Positions 33,809 through 43,125 of a stretch of DNA of 64,000 bases are shown in pieces. Within the stretch, counting starts at the first letter, position 1. Each line of letters opens with the position of its first letter. The DNA is from Metabacillus_B sp050107715 (GTDB lineage: Bacteria; Bacillota; Bacilli; Bacillales; Bacillaceae). The stretch is taken from assembly GCF_050107715.1 (NCBI RefSeq), contig NZ_JBNILN010000001.1, forward strand, positions 496,001 through 560,000. Direction: 5' to 3'. The notes beneath the pieces were generated by a model that was given only the letters and a program-made list of their open reading frames with translations, made no database searches and was not told the DNA's origin. A program made the translations under genes and the position numbers.

Positions 33809-34666
33809 TTACAGACGGTCTTGCAAGAACTGTTTAATTAAATTAGCGCTTGTTTTCAAATCTTCCTCTAGTGGGAAATGGCCAGTATTTAATAAATGCA
33901 CTTCGCAGTCATCTAGATCCCTCTGAAATGCTAAAGCACCTTCGGGTCCGAAAAACATGTCATTTTTGCCCCATATTGCTAGTGCAGGCGGCTGGTATGT
34001 CCTGAAGAATTCCTGCCAGTTTGGATACTGTTTTACGTTGTTTCTATAGTCATATTGCAAAGCAAGCTGTATCTCGTCATTTCCGGGACGATCCAAAACA
34101 AACTGATCCATATTCCAAGCGTCCGGACTAATATGTTCAGGGTTACGAGTACCGTTTGTATATTGATGCTTTGTAAAGTCTGCAGATAAAAGGAATCTAA
34201 TGTTATTCTTATTGTCCTCATTAGGATTATCCCAATATGTGCGTACAGGGTCCCAAGCTGGCATTAACCCCTCCTCATAAGCATTTCCGTTTTGGGTTAC
34301 AATGGCCTGAATACGCTCAGGGTGTTCGCATGCCAGCCTGAACCCTACGGGAGCACCATAATCATGGACGTAAATACTAAATTTCTCTAAGTTTAATTGC
34401 TCGACAAATTCATTAATGAGAAGGGCATAGTTACTAAATGTGTATTCGAACTCATTTATTTCTGGCTGATCGCTATTCCCAAAACCCGGATAGTCTGGTG
34501 CCACAACATGAAATTTCTCCATTAATTCCGGTATTAAGTTTCTATACATATGCGAAGAGGAAGGAAAACCATGAAGCAGCAAAATTGTGGGATTTTCCTT
34601 TTGACCGGCTTCCCGATAGAAGATATTTACACCCTTAACACGAACAGTTTTGTGACTGACCATCAT
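33809..34666 (-). CDS. Alpha/beta hydrolase
   Basis: 285 residues. Oxyanion region LLHGFPSSSHMYRNLIPEL, nucleophile-elbow region in YVHDYGAPVGFRLA (Asp where serine hydrolases have Ser, as in epoxide hydrolases and haloalkane dehalogenases), and terminal His in LLNTGHFPLEED. ATG 34666 has AGGTGG upstream. It is divergent from a CGNR regulator with palindromic operators between them, so it is probably that regulator's target, perhaps for detoxification of a small organic compound. Confidence 0.88.
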   Translation of the reverse strand: MMVSHKTVRVKGVNIFYREAGQKENPTILLLHGFPSSSHMYRNLIPELMEKFHVVAPDYPGFGNSDQPEINEFEYTFSNYALLINEFVEQLNLEKFSIYVHDYGAPVGFRLACEHPERIQAIVTQNGNAYEEGLMPAWDPVRTYWDNPNEDNKNNIRFLLSADFTKHQYTNGTRNPEHISPDAWNMDQFVLDRPGNDEIQLALQYDYRNNVKQYPNWQEFFRTYQPPALAIWGKNDMFFGPEGALAFQRDLDDCEVHLLNTGHFPLEEDLKTSANLIKQFLQDRL

Positions 34667-34716
34667 ATTACCACCTCATACATTTTTATTTTGGATTTGA
34701 TATTTAAATCGGATTA

Positions 34717-34800
34717 TATAACCTCTAAAAATTATTTTAGAAGTTATAATTTAGGTTACATGACTATTTATAACTTGTCAAATTTATTTTAGTGGTTATA
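34717..34800. promoter_or_regulatory. Two 32-bp dyads in the divergent promoter region
   Basis: TATAAC-N20-GTTATA occurs at 34717-34748 (with a further TCTAAAA / TTTTAGA inner match) and at 34769-34800. Both are 32 bp long and their starts are 52 bp apart. They are good candidates for operators of the CGNR protein that is transcribed to the right. Confidence 0.6.
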
Positions 34801-34822
34801 ATTGTGGTGAGGTGATAAAATT

Positions 34823-35407
34823 ATGGATAAATCAATATTCACTTTAGGTGGGACTTCATGGATCAACCTTGTCAATACCATTTACATCTCTAATAAACAA
34901 GAGATTGACATCTTAGCTACTGAATCAAGTGCGTTTCAATGGATGAAGGAAAATAATCTATTGCGAGAGTCTGATATAGTAGCTTTAGAAAAAAAAGAAT
35001 TACTGGATTCCTTAATTGTTGAGCTTCGATCAATCCGTACTCTTTGTACCACCGTATTGTCTGAGATCGAACAAAGAGGAGAGCTTTCGCTAAATACAAT
35101 CAATAGAATAAAAAAAGCTGTCGAAAAGCTGCAAGTCAGCCTAACCATACATTCAGATAGTGAAAAATTGAAGATGACAACTGAAGGGGAAACCGTTGAA
35201 GATCACGTAATGTACAACATCATGGATTCTATTATGAATACGTTTAAAAAACCTTCTCTCGAGCGTATTCGGAAGTGTAATCATGAAGAATGCAGACTCT
35301 ATTTCGTCGATACATCTAAAGCAGGAAAGAGACGCTGGTGCAGCATGGAATTATGCGGCAACCGCAAAAAAGCAGCCGAGTTTTATTCGAAGAAAAAGAA
35401 ACAGTAA
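34823..35407 (+). CDS. CGNR zinc-finger regulator (ABATE domain)
   Basis: 194 residues. N-terminal ABATE-type region (SWINLVNTIYISNKQEIDIL, helical middle) and C-terminal CGNR zinc finger: RKCNHEECRLYFVDTSKAGKRRWC followed by CGNRKKAAEFY. The family is thought to be ligand-sensing transcription regulators. GAGGTGAT precedes ATG 34823. It is divergent from the hydrolase. Confidence 0.87.
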   Translation: MDKSIFTLGGTSWINLVNTIYISNKQEIDILATESSAFQWMKENNLLRESDIVALEKKELLDSLIVELRSIRTLCTTVLSEIEQRGELSLNTINRIKKAVEKLQVSLTIHSDSEKLKMTTEGETVEDHVMYNIMDSIMNTFKKPSLERIRKCNHEECRLYFVDTSKAGKRRWCSMELCGNRKKAAEFYSKKKKQ

Positions 35408-35797
35408 TCCTAGCAGCAATTTATCTGGTCAGGAGACGACTAAAAGATTTTGTTTGTCACACCATGGGCATCTATTCAGAATGATTAAAATAAGATGCTG
35501 AAGTACGAAAACTGTCCCATGCTTCAAATAAAACATCCTTAAAAGAGATACAACGTCAAAGAAATCCTATTTAGCAATTGCCCCTGATCGACAGCCTCAT
35601 GGTTAGTGACAGCCTCAAGGTTAGTGACAGCAGTAAATCAGGCGAATAATACAATTAGACTTCTTCAAGGTTGAGCCCGCGCCTGAATAATCCAAGTATT
35701 AAAAATAACAGCAGAGAATTACTGGACCAATCATAATAAACTCGTTACTTGAGTATGTGGTATTTTTCGTGTTATAAAAATACAAAGGAGTGATAAA
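35408..35797. other. Intergenic stretch with a short tandem repeat
   Basis: No gene supported. At about 35592-35632 CAGCCTCA.GGTTAGTGA is repeated two and a half times with an 18-bp period. Confidence 0.5.
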
Positions 35798-35983
35798 TTG
35801 GGTTTTAGAACGATGTTATTGGTCGCCGTATTAATCGGATTTTTCACTGGTTTTTTACGGGCTGGTTCAACGACAGAGTCTATGATTTGGTTGATCCTTG
35901 GAATTTCTGGGGTGCTTGGTGTATTAACCCATGGAATGAGCAGGGAGGAAACAATGAGTAGGATAAGAAATCTATTATCTTAG
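35798..35983 (+). CDS. Small membrane protein, 61 residues
   Basis: TTG 35798 with AAAGGAGTG upstream. One hydrophobic segment (MLLVAVLIGFFTGFL), then a second (MIWLILGISGVLGVLTHGM), and a basic tail EETMSRIRNLLS. Function unknown; the helix pair and good ribosome-binding site support a real gene. Confidence 0.6.
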   Translation: MGFRTMLLVAVLIGFFTGFLRAGSTTESMIWLILGISGVLGVLTHGMSREETMSRIRNLLS

Positions 35984-36035
35984 GAGAAATTCAGTAAATA
36001 AGCACAATTCCTCGCCTTTTATTGATCTATATACG

Positions 36036-36071
36036 CAAAAAGCAGTCCGGTGATATCCTGGACTGCTTTTC
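36036..36071. terminator. Terminator shared by convergent genes
   Basis: AAAGCAGTCC...GGACTGCTTTT stem; on the minus strand it closes the ADP-ribosylglycohydrolase gene. Confidence 0.75.
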
Positions 36072-36075
36072 GTTT

Positions 36076-37053
36076 CTACAAGTCTCCTTCTTTCAGTGCT
36101 TTTGCAGCACAGAACTCAAAAAATCGGTTTAGAAGAACATCTATGTCTTGTTTTCTTGCAATTGCATCCATCCAGCCGGAGGGAATGTCCCTATAATAGA
36201 TTCCTGCTAACGTCCCTGTTATGGAGCCTACCGTATCTGTGTCGTCTCCCAAATTTACCGCCTTTAAGACTGCTTCCTGAAACGAATGTGAATGTCCGAG
36301 TGTCCATATGGCGGCTTCCAAGGAATGAACGACATATCCATCAGAGCGGATCTCCCCTTCTGGCAAATGAAAGAATTCGCGGTCAAATAGTCTGGAGTAT
36401 TCTTTAAGTTCCTCCCTATATTCATGCCCTTCATCATAATTTTCAATAAAAAGCTGTTTGATTTTGTTTAAGGCCTCTTCCAGAGAGATGTGGTCAATTA
36501 ACTGCAGCAAAAGTTCAACATAAATGATCGACCCGACAATAGACCGCGGATGAGCGTGGGTGACTTCTGTATAGTTCCTAATGATGGCTGCTCTCTCACG
36601 AAAATCAGGATGATGAAAGAGAACAAAGGCGATTGGAGCGATCCTCATCAAAGCCCCATTCCCATTATCATACTCCCGTTGTCCCCCGCATTCCTCCGGG
36701 GAAAGTCCTTCTCTAAAACGCAAAATCGCATCCTTCGTCGCAATTCCGATATCAAACATCTCACCAAAAGGCGTCCAATACCCTTGTTCACTATACAAAG
36801 CAAATTTGGTCATTAAGTCAGCCATGTTCCCGTTCTCAATCAAATTTTCTATTAAACACAAAGTTAGAGATGTATCATCGGACCATGTGCCAGGGGGCTG
36901 GTTATACGTTCCGTAGCCAGTAACCCCATCCACCTGAAACGTTCCTCTCTTTTTGAATTCTACCGGAACGCCCAGAAGATCCCCTATTACGCCGCCGTAG
37001 AGGGCTGCCATCATTTTCTTGTATTCCAGACTTGCTTCTTTCAGTGGGAGCAC
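36076..37053 (-). CDS. ADP-ribosylglycohydrolase family protein
   Basis: 325 residues. Family motifs are GGVIGDLLGVPVEF near the N-terminus, WSDDTSLTLCL (metal-binding DD), NGNGALMRIAPIAF and, near the C-terminus, NLGDDTDTVGSITGTLAGIYYG-like sequence (here GIYYRD). These acidic residues bind two Mg ions in enzymes that remove ADP-ribose from proteins or DNA. GTG 37053 is the outermost start and has only a weak ribosome-binding site; ATG 37014/37011 is an alternative. Pieces of this gene are found copied at 33463 and 45256. In this toxin-rich setting it could counter ADP-ribosylating toxins. Confidence 0.85.
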   Translation of the reverse strand: MLPLKEASLEYKKMMAALYGGVIGDLLGVPVEFKKRGTFQVDGVTGYGTYNQPPGTWSDDTSLTLCLIENLIENGNMADLMTKFALYSEQGYWTPFGEMFDIGIATKDAILRFREGLSPEECGGQREYDNGNGALMRIAPIAFVLFHHPDFRERAAIIRNYTEVTHAHPRSIVGSIIYVELLLQLIDHISLEEALNKIKQLFIENYDEGHEYREELKEYSRLFDREFFHLPEGEIRSDGYVVHSLEAAIWTLGHSHSFQEAVLKAVNLGDDTDTVGSITGTLAGIYYRDIPSGWMDAIARKQDIDVLLNRFFEFCAAKALKEGDL

Positions 37054-37149
37054 CTGCCTGTCTACTATAATTGAGAAAGCTATGAAAACTGAGTTCTGAA
37101 TATCTTAATTTAATTTTATACCAAAGCATTTGTCTTGTCGCTTGTGGTT

Positions 37150-37250
37150 AAGGCAGCCTCGGTGGGCAGGCCGTAGATGACTTTTTCAGTTTTGCTGAGG
37201 ATTTCCATGCTTTATAGGCGTCCAGGGAGTGGGTGGCGGCGTTCATGCGT
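37150..37250 (-). repeat. Decayed scrap of the LXG toxin core
   Basis: About 85 bp around 37165-37245 (GAGGATTTCCATGC, GGCGTCCAGGGAGTGGGTGGCGGCGTTCATG) match the core segment that encodes KTMNAATHSLDAY and GMEILSKTEKG in the array, with small deletions. It is the leftmost trace of the array. 37251-37596 holds only a terminator-like hairpin. Confidence 0.7.
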
Positions 37251-37345
37251 TTTTACACTTGGAAGAGTAAGAAACATCCCGATCCATTAGGCCACCAGTG
37301 CCGGGTAAAAGCCTTGAAAGTTTCCCAGCCTATTCGTACAAGTTT

Positions 37346-37380
37346 AATAACAGCCCGGCGGTTTCCGGACTGTTATTCTT
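37346..37380. terminator. Hairpin AATAACAG...CTGTTATT
   Basis: AATAACAGCCCGG...CCGGACTGTTATT with a short loop. It lies left of the last immunity gene of the array, at some distance. Confidence 0.55.
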
Positions 37381-37596
37381 GACTGTCTCTATCTATCGCT
37401 CCTTTCTATAATAGCTTTTTATGATTAAGCAACGGTTTTATTTTAGGATTTCTCTTTTAAACCTATTTCCCCATTAAAAATGTCCAAAATGCCCATCAGG
37501 TGCAATATAATTATTTCACTTCGATTGACTTCATTCTTTCCACCAACTTTAAAATCAATCTCTTTTTACTTTTGTTTAATTTTTGCTATATAAAGT

Positions 37597-38028
37597 CTAT
37601 AAAACATTCTTTATGGCTTCTGTTACCATTGCTTGGAAGTTGATATATTTTTCTAAAACTTCCCCACTTGGTTTATCTAATTCAAGGTATACACGTTTGT
37701 CAACGTCTAGGCAATACCATGAAATATTTGCATCACCAAAAAATAAATAATTACTTTCCCACTCATTTTCACGCCAAATTTCATTAGCCGCGATAAAGCC
37801 ATTATTCTCATCATTGAGATCTGCATTATAGATTACCAACCCATTAAACTCTATCCCATTAACTAAATTTAGTAATTTTTCATATTCTTCTATAGATACA
37901 TTATCCATGACGCTTTTTGCAATCCACTCTTTTATAGCTGCAATATTTTCAACATTTGCTGGTTGCATAATTGATTTTCCATCTTGTTGTTTAATTTTTT
38001 CAATCTCCATTAGTAGATCCAAAATCAT
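37597..38028 (-). CDS. Candidate immunity protein for the HNH module (SUKH/YrhA-like)
   Basis: 143 residues, no signal or membrane segment. NVSIEEYEKLLNLVNGIEFNGLVIYNADL resembles the SMI1/KNR4 (SUKH, YrhA-type) pattern. GAGGTGAGAG precedes ATG 38028, only 11 bases after the toxin stop. The position immediately after the toxin defines it as the partner; the fold is a weaker call. Confidence 0.7.
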   Translation of the reverse strand: MILDLLMEIEKIKQQDGKSIMQPANVENIAAIKEWIAKSVMDNVSIEEYEKLLNLVNGIEFNGLVIYNADLNDENNGFIAANEIWRENEWESNYLFFGDANISWYCLDVDKRVYLELDKPSGEVLEKYINFQAMVTEAIKNVL

Positions 38029-38039
38029 GTTCTCTCACC

Positions 38040-39464
38040 TCATTTTTTAGAAGTAGGATATATAAATCCTTCAGGGAGCGGCCAGTTAATTATAACTTGT
38101 TCTCCAACCTTTAAACCTTTAGTTAAACTTTTTTGTGAATTAGTTAAAACTTTATGAAATGGATCATTCTCTATCAAAATAAGATTCTTAAAATCATTTG
38201 TACCTCCATCATCTAAAGGCAACTTGTGATGAACCTGATATCCATCTGGCACTAATCCATTTTTTAGATTTTTTATATCTATGTCAGTTAAACCAGCATT
38301 AATTAATTGTTTTACTTTTTTCTCATCATTCACAATATCTTTCAAAAATAACTTCCGCACAGAACTATTAAATTTATTTCTTAATTGTTTAAATTCTTGT
38401 CTATCACGTTTAGTATAGATTATTTCCTTTTCAACAATATCCCTCAATAGAATATCTTTTCCTTTTAATTTACCCCTATGTTCAGTTAACTCAATCATAT
38501 CCCCAAGCCGCTTCTTCTCCACATCCACAACTGGTATTCTTACACCATTTGCATCCATAGAGTAAACCCGGACGGATGAAGGTACATTGATATTTGCCAT
38601 CTTCTTTGTTACTTGATTTACAGCTCCTTTTGTGTGGGTGGCCAGTTTATTGGCTGCATTGGCGGAGCTTCGAAGGGCGTCTTCTGCTTTAGAGCCTACC
38701 CGGTTGCCCATTTGTTTCAGCGTCTGATTCGCTTTGCCGGTTTGTTCTTTGACGTACGCCGTACTATAAGGCGCCTTATCCGCTAATTTCCTCAGCCCGC
38801 CTTTATCAATTATGTGTGCCGCTCCCCCTGCAGCCCCCATGGTCAACCCGCCCCAGAGTGCGTTCATGCGTTGTTCCTCTGTCAGCTGGTTGCCGAACAT
38901 GTCGGTGCCGGTGCCGAATTCCCAGGCGCTGTTGCCGGTGTAGAGGCCGTAGATGCCTTTTTCGGTTTTGCTGAGGATTTCCATGCCTTTGGTGGTTTTG
39001 TAGGCGTCCAGGGAGTGGGTGGCGGCGTTCATGGTTTTGGCGGGTTTGGCGGTTTTGACGATGGCGGCTCCGCCTTTGATGGCTCGGCCTGCCCATCCGA
39101 CAACAGGGATGAAGCCGGCAGCTGCCATGGCGCCTGCGGCTACGCGCTCGGCCTCGGAGAGCTTGCGGCCGGTTACGGGATCGACCCCGGTTGTGGCGCG
39201 TACGGTATCGTTGTAGCCGCTGACTTCTCCGGCGAACACCTTTGTGCCTTCCCATGCTTTTTCGTACCACGGTTTGTTTTTCTCGGCTTCGATCCGGGCC
39301 TGCTCCTCGGCGATCCGGGCTTTTTCGGCGGCAATTTCTGCGCGGACCTCGTCCGCTTTTTTCTCCCGGTACTGGAAGGCGTTGATGTATTCATCCATTC
39401 GTTCCCGCGCATCATAAGCCCACCAAGTATAGCAACAACCATCAAGTGGCTCATTAACCCGCAT
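38040..39464 (-). CDS. Orphan LXG-core module with HNH nuclease tail (module 9)
   Basis: The frame is 474 residues, but the first 17 (VNEPLDGCCYTWWAY) belong to the boundary repeat; homology to the LXG toxin begins at DARERMDEYINAFQ. There is no LXG secretion domain and no good ribosome-binding site. The shared core continues to ADKAPYSTAYVK, where it switches to a different linker (QTLKQMGNRVGSK). The tail contains GYQVHHKLPLDDGGTNDFKN and LILIENDPFHKVLT, a clear HNH nuclease. It could act only if recombined behind an LXG domain, or if read through. Confidence 0.8.
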   Translation of the reverse strand: MRVNEPLDGCCYTWWAYDARERMDEYINAFQYREKKADEVRAEIAAEKARIAEEQARIEAEKNKPWYEKAWEGTKVFAGEVSGYNDTVRATTGVDPVTGRKLSEAERVAAGAMAAAGFIPVVGWAGRAIKGGAAIVKTAKPAKTMNAATHSLDAYKTTKGMEILSKTEKGIYGLYTGNSAWEFGTGTDMFGNQLTEEQRMNALWGGLTMGAAGGAAHIIDKGGLRKLADKAPYSTAYVKEQTGKANQTLKQMGNRVGSKAEDALRSSANAANKLATHTKGAVNQVTKKMANINVPSSVRVYSMDANGVRIPVVDVEKKRLGDMIELTEHRGKLKGKDILLRDIVEKEIIYTKRDRQEFKQLRNKFNSSVRKLFLKDIVNDEKKVKQLINAGLTDIDIKNLKNGLVPDGYQVHHKLPLDDGGTNDFKNLILIENDPFHKVLTNSQKSLTKGLKVGEQVIINWPLPEGFIYPTSKK

Positions 39465-39670
39465 TTGATGGCTTTCTTATCCGGAAGGTGGCTCATTACC
39501 TCTGCAATATTCAAGAGGATTCAAGTTAATGCTGAAGAGGTAATAAATTGGGCACAAACCCGTCAGTTCCATGACCGTCAGTCAATAATTAGCTTGCACA
39601 TAAGAGCCCTCACAAACAACTTTATTTTATAAAATGGAAAAAGAAGCACGAGAACCGTCCCGGTGCTTCT
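39416..39670 (-). repeat. 255-bp boundary repeat, copy 1
   Basis: Closely matches 41785-42041 and 52316-52562. It fuses to the toxin core at the codons for YDARERMDEY, and ends outward in the palindrome GAAGCACG-N11-CGGTGCTTC (39643-39669). No gene is evident in it. Confidence 0.8.
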
Positions 39671-39671
39671 T

Positions 39672-39931
39672 AAAGGCAGAGAGAAAGCGAAGATATTGCT
39701 TTGGAGAATAGCAATGGTGGTAACTAATGATTATATGGTTACTTGCTTAACGAAATAAAGAGTAAATAGGGCATACGTTTTAAAGGTATTGTACGTACTA
39801 TATAATTCATAAAAACATGATATGGGGCTTATAGGAGATACTCTTATTCTCTGCATAAAAAATGAAATATTCGTCACTGGATAGCCCTCCAACAAAAAAG
39901 AAACCTTGAAAGGCATTAAACCAATCAAGGT
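39672..39931 (-). repeat. 260-bp boundary repeat, copy 2, including terminator
   Basis: Partner of 30094-30355. It lies between the module 9 boundary and the end of the module 8 immunity gene. The CCTTGA-type terminator is at 39904-39930. Confidence 0.75.
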
Positions 39932-39941
39932 TAAATCAATT

Positions 39942-40337
39942 TTATTTAAATCCTACTCTTACTTCACCATCATGAAATATTTCAATAACATATCCTGAAG
40001 ATGGCGAAAATATCCATGTATCAAAACTTACAGCAGTAACATCATCTATAACTTTAAATACTTTATCTAAAGTAGATTGAATAATAGGTAAAGTCCCTTC
40101 GTCCCAAATTACATAAACAACATTACTGTATTCATCCACGTTTTGGTCTAAAAAGGAGATTATCTCATCGACTGCATTCACTTCAGCATGACTAGACACT
40201 TTCTCCCATTCAATACGCCCCCACTCAGCAAATGGAAAGGAATTTTCAAAATCACTTAATATTTGGTCTCTATTATTATCAGAAAAGACATGTACATCCT
40301 CACCTAGTGCTTCAATACACTCATCAAATAAACTCAT
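39942..40337 (-). CDS. Candidate immunity protein for module 8 (CDI-immunity-like)
   Basis: 131 residues, acidic. SLFDECIEALGEDVHVFSD at the N-terminus and FDTWIFSPSSGYVIEIFHDG near the end resemble proteins annotated as CDI toxin immunity proteins in Bacillus. It starts 11 bases after the toxin stop and ends at a CCTTGA-type terminator. Confidence 0.7.
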   Translation of the reverse strand: MSLFDECIEALGEDVHVFSDNNRDQILSDFENSFPFAEWGRIEWEKVSSHAEVNAVDEIISFLDQNVDEYSNVVYVIWDEGTLPIIQSTLDKVFKVIDDVTAVSFDTWIFSPSSGYVIEIFHDGEVRVGFK

Positions 40338-40348
40338 CTAAAGTCCCC

Positions 40349-41740
40349 TTATCTATTCAAATGTTTTAATAAAGATTTAAAGGTGCTTTCATTACCCTCA
40401 AACGGTATAGCGATTTTTCGGGCATTAGCCCCTTTACCATTACGAAAATCCTCAATATTTATATGTGTCCCCTTATTTGGATCATAATCTAATCTCCATC
40501 TTACTTTTCCGTCAGCAGACTGCCTACCAACAACTTGACCATATCCAGCACTTGACTTAAGCGTACCTGTATATGGCTGTGAGTTTGGACCTAAATCTCC
40601 AACTAAGTCTAGTGCCTTATTTCTAGCTTGTTCAAATGTTTTGACCTTATCTAATACTTGTTCTCCTTTTCCTATACCCTTATTTACCTTCCCACCACCA
40701 AAAACATCCTCAAGCTTCCGGCTCTCCATACTTAGAGCTTTGACGGATTCCCCAGTTGTAGTAACGACCTCTCGCCTCACTACCACTGGAACATCTACCT
40801 TAGCCAATTCCCTGCCCGTTGCTGCAAGAGCCCGCTTAGCTGCGCCTGGGGTTTCTTTGATCAATTGGTGGGCTTTCGTGCCAACTTGTTTTCCGATTTG
40901 TTTCATGTTGTTCTGTGCTTTTGCGACGTAGTCTTTTGCGTACGCCGTACTATAAGGCGCCTTATCCGCTAATTTTCTCAGCCCGCCTTTATCAATTATG
41001 TGTGCCGCTCCCCCTGCAGCTCCCATCGTCAACCCGCCCCAGAGTGCGTTCATGCGTTGTTCTTCTGTCAGCTTGTTGCCGAACATGTCGGTGCCGGTGC
41101 CGAATTCCCAGGCGCTGTTGCCGGTGTAGAGGCCATAGATGCCTTTCTCGGTTTTGCTGAGGATTTCCATGCCTTTGGTGGTTTTGTAGGCGTCCAGGGA
41201 GTGGGTGGCGGCATTCATGGTTTTGGCGGTTTTGACGATGGCGGCTCCGCCTTTGACGGCTCGGCCTGCCCATCCGACAACGGGGATGAAGCCGGCAGCT
41301 GCCATGGCGCCTGCGGCTACGCGCTCAGCCTCTGAGAGCTTGCGGCCGGTTACGGGATCGACGCCGGTTGTGGCGCGTACGGTATCGTTGTAGCCGCTGA
41401 CTTCTCCGGCGAAAACCTTCGTGCCTTCCCATGCTTTTTCGTACCATGGTTTGTTTTTCTCGGCTTCGATCCGGGCTTGCTCCTCGGCGATCCGGGCTTT
41501 TTCGGCGGCAATTTCTGCGCGGACCTCGTCCGCTTTTTTCTCCCGGTACTGGAAGGCGTTGATGTATTCATCCATTCGCTCCCGCGCATCATGGACGTCA
41601 TGCTTTTTGTAGGCTTCCACGCTGAAGTTCATCGGCTGGGCCGTTCCGCCCTGAACCGTGGATTCAATGATGGCGCCGTATCCGATTTGAATGGTCATCA
41701 TGGCTTTTGTGACACCGTCTGTATAGGCGGGAGTCATCAC
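40349..41740 (-). CDS. Orphan LXG-core module, WRLDYDP-type toxin tail (module 8)
   Basis: 463 residues. Homology to the full LXG toxin starts at about VMTPAYLDGVTKAMMT, so the LXG domain is lost but a longer piece of core is kept than in modules 3 and 9. The core runs to ESRKLEDVFGGGK. The tail (FEQARNKALDLVGDLGPNS, GYGQVVGRQSADGKVRWRLDYDPNKG, FEGNESTFKSLLKHLN) is a recurrent LXG toxin end with conserved WRLDYDP; its activity is not known to me, an RNase being plausible. ATG 41740 has no clear ribosome-binding site. Confidence 0.78.
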   Translation of the reverse strand: MMTPAYTDGVTKAMMTIQIGYGAIIESTVQGGTAQPMNFSVEAYKKHDVHDARERMDEYINAFQYREKKADEVRAEIAAEKARIAEEQARIEAEKNKPWYEKAWEGTKVFAGEVSGYNDTVRATTGVDPVTGRKLSEAERVAAGAMAAAGFIPVVGWAGRAVKGGAAIVKTAKTMNAATHSLDAYKTTKGMEILSKTEKGIYGLYTGNSAWEFGTGTDMFGNKLTEEQRMNALWGGLTMGAAGGAAHIIDKGGLRKLADKAPYSTAYAKDYVAKAQNNMKQIGKQVGTKAHQLIKETPGAAKRALAATGRELAKVDVPVVVRREVVTTTGESVKALSMESRKLEDVFGGGKVNKGIGKGEQVLDKVKTFEQARNKALDLVGDLGPNSQPYTGTLKSSAGYGQVVGRQSADGKVRWRLDYDPNKGTHINIEDFRNGKGANARKIAIPFEGNESTFKSLLKHLNR

Positions 41741-41784
41741 TTGGTCATCAGATTATTTTATATTTCCTGTTCCTTCGTTTGTAA

Positions 41785-42041
41785 AAGCCCACCAAATATA
41801 GCAGCAACCATCAAGTGGCTCATTAACCCGCATTTGATGGCTTTCTTATCCGGATCAGGTGGCTCATTACCTCTGCAATATTCAAGAGGATTCAAGTTAA
41901 TGCTGAAGAGGTAATAAATTGGGCACAAACCCGTCAGTTCCATGACCGTCAGTCAATAATTAGCTTGCACATAAGAGCCCTCACAAACAACTTGATTTTA
42001 TAAAATGGAAAAAGAAGCACGAGAACCGTCCCCGTGCTTCC
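41785..42041 (-). repeat. 255-bp boundary repeat, copy 2
   Basis: Joined to the module 8 core through about 35 bp of unrelated AT-rich sequence (41752-41784), unlike copies 1 and 3, which join directly. Its outer end is the palindrome GAAGCACG-N11-CGTGCTTC (42014-42040), with a second half-copy at 42049-42069. Confidence 0.8.
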
Positions 42042-42061
42042 TGAACCCGAGAACCGTCCCC

Positions 42062-42271
42062 GTGCTTCCTGAACCATTATCTTTAAGTCAATCAGGTGTG
42101 CATTTTGTAGACCCCCATTATGTGGACAGTTACGTACGGAAAGATGGGGCATTTGTAGAAGGCTATTTCCGTGATGGTGACGGAAATACAGCTGTGAATC
42201 AATCGGCAGAGCAAGGCGGCGGATATATGAGAAGTAATTCGGATGGAAATCCATTTAACAATTTAAAGTAA
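42062..42271 (+). pseudogene. C-terminal piece of an unknown exported or surface protein
   Basis: Plus-strand frame without start: LSLSQSGVHFVDPHYVDSYV, RKDGAFVEGYFRDGDGNTAV, then EQGGGYMRSNSDGNPFNNLK and TAA. The RKDG.-VEGY.RDGDGN and GGGY.RSN.DGNP.NNL motifs recur at C-termini of Bacillus proteins of unknown role. It is fused to the palindromic element at its 5' end. Confidence 0.6.
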
Positions 42272-42595
42272 CACTGTGTTCAGTTCAGTTATGTTAATGC
42301 TATCTAAATACAACCAAATGACATTATTTTTCCATAGATTGATAGAGGGATACAATGTCCTTAAACACCTTAAGAAAGGAAAAGACGCCTTCTAAAATGT
42401 CGGCCATTACCAGTAGCGCGAAAGAAGACGTCTCTAAAACCATATGATTGTTGTTAATCAATATATAATAGAGTGGAATAGTGGAATCCTACGATGATGA
42501 AGGCGTTTTTTGCAGAAACCCTCTTGTGGTCATCGGTTCGGAAAAATGAGCCTATTAATTTTTTAATTGTAGGCTTTTTTACCGTAACTCTTCAT
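42272..42595. other. Intergenic stretch with terminator
   Basis: No gene supported. At 42549-42580 AGCCTA...TAGGCT with T-runs on both sides can terminate the ankyrin immunity gene on minus. CGCCTTC and AAGACGTC phrases around 42380-42430 form a weak second hairpin. Confidence 0.55.
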
Positions 42596-43105
42596 TTATT
42601 CTTTTTCATCCATCATCCGTTTTAAATATTCAGCTATTTCTGTTTGTCCTCTTTCTATGGCAAATGCATAAGCATCCATATCTTTCATGGTTTCTCCAGT
42701 GTATTTAATAGATATATTTATATTATTCTCAACTAATAATTTTACAATCTCCAAATGTCCACCATATATTGCAGCAAACAGAGGATTTCTATCTGGTTCA
42801 CTAATATCAATCTCCACATTCTTACTAATTAGATAATCAGCAATATCTAAATGTCCTTTTGCAGACGCTCTTTCAAGAGCATTTGTAGAGAAAGTTCCAC
42901 CCTGTGCATTAATATCTAATCCAGCATTAATAAGATATTCTACTATCTCTAAATGTCCATGTGCTGCCGCTACATGTAACCAAGTACCAAAAGGTGTCAT
43001 CCATGTTAACATTTCTGGTTCTTTCTCAAGTAAACCTCTTAAAGTATCCAATTGACCAATTTTTATGGCCCTTCTAATATCTTTAGCATATTGATTCTTA
43101 TCCAT
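42596..43105 (-). CDS. Ankyrin-repeat protein, probable immunity protein for module 7
   Basis: 169 residues with four ankyrin repeats (TWLHVAAAHGHLEIVEYLIN, NALERASAKGHLDIADYLIS, NPLFAAIYGGHLEIVKLLVE, DAYAFAIERGQTEIAEYL). GGAGAAAT lies before ATG 43105, which is 20 bases after the toxin stop. Ankyrin proteins are a known class of immunity partner for HNH-superfamily toxins. Confidence 0.85.
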   Translation of the reverse strand: MDKNQYAKDIRRAIKIGQLDTLRGLLEKEPEMLTWMTPFGTWLHVAAAHGHLEIVEYLINAGLDINAQGGTFSTNALERASAKGHLDIADYLISKNVEIDISEPDRNPLFAAIYGGHLEIVKLLVENNINISIKYTGETMKDMDAYAFAIERGQTEIAEYLKRMMDEKE

Positions 43106-43125
43106 ATTAATTTCTCCTTTAACCT

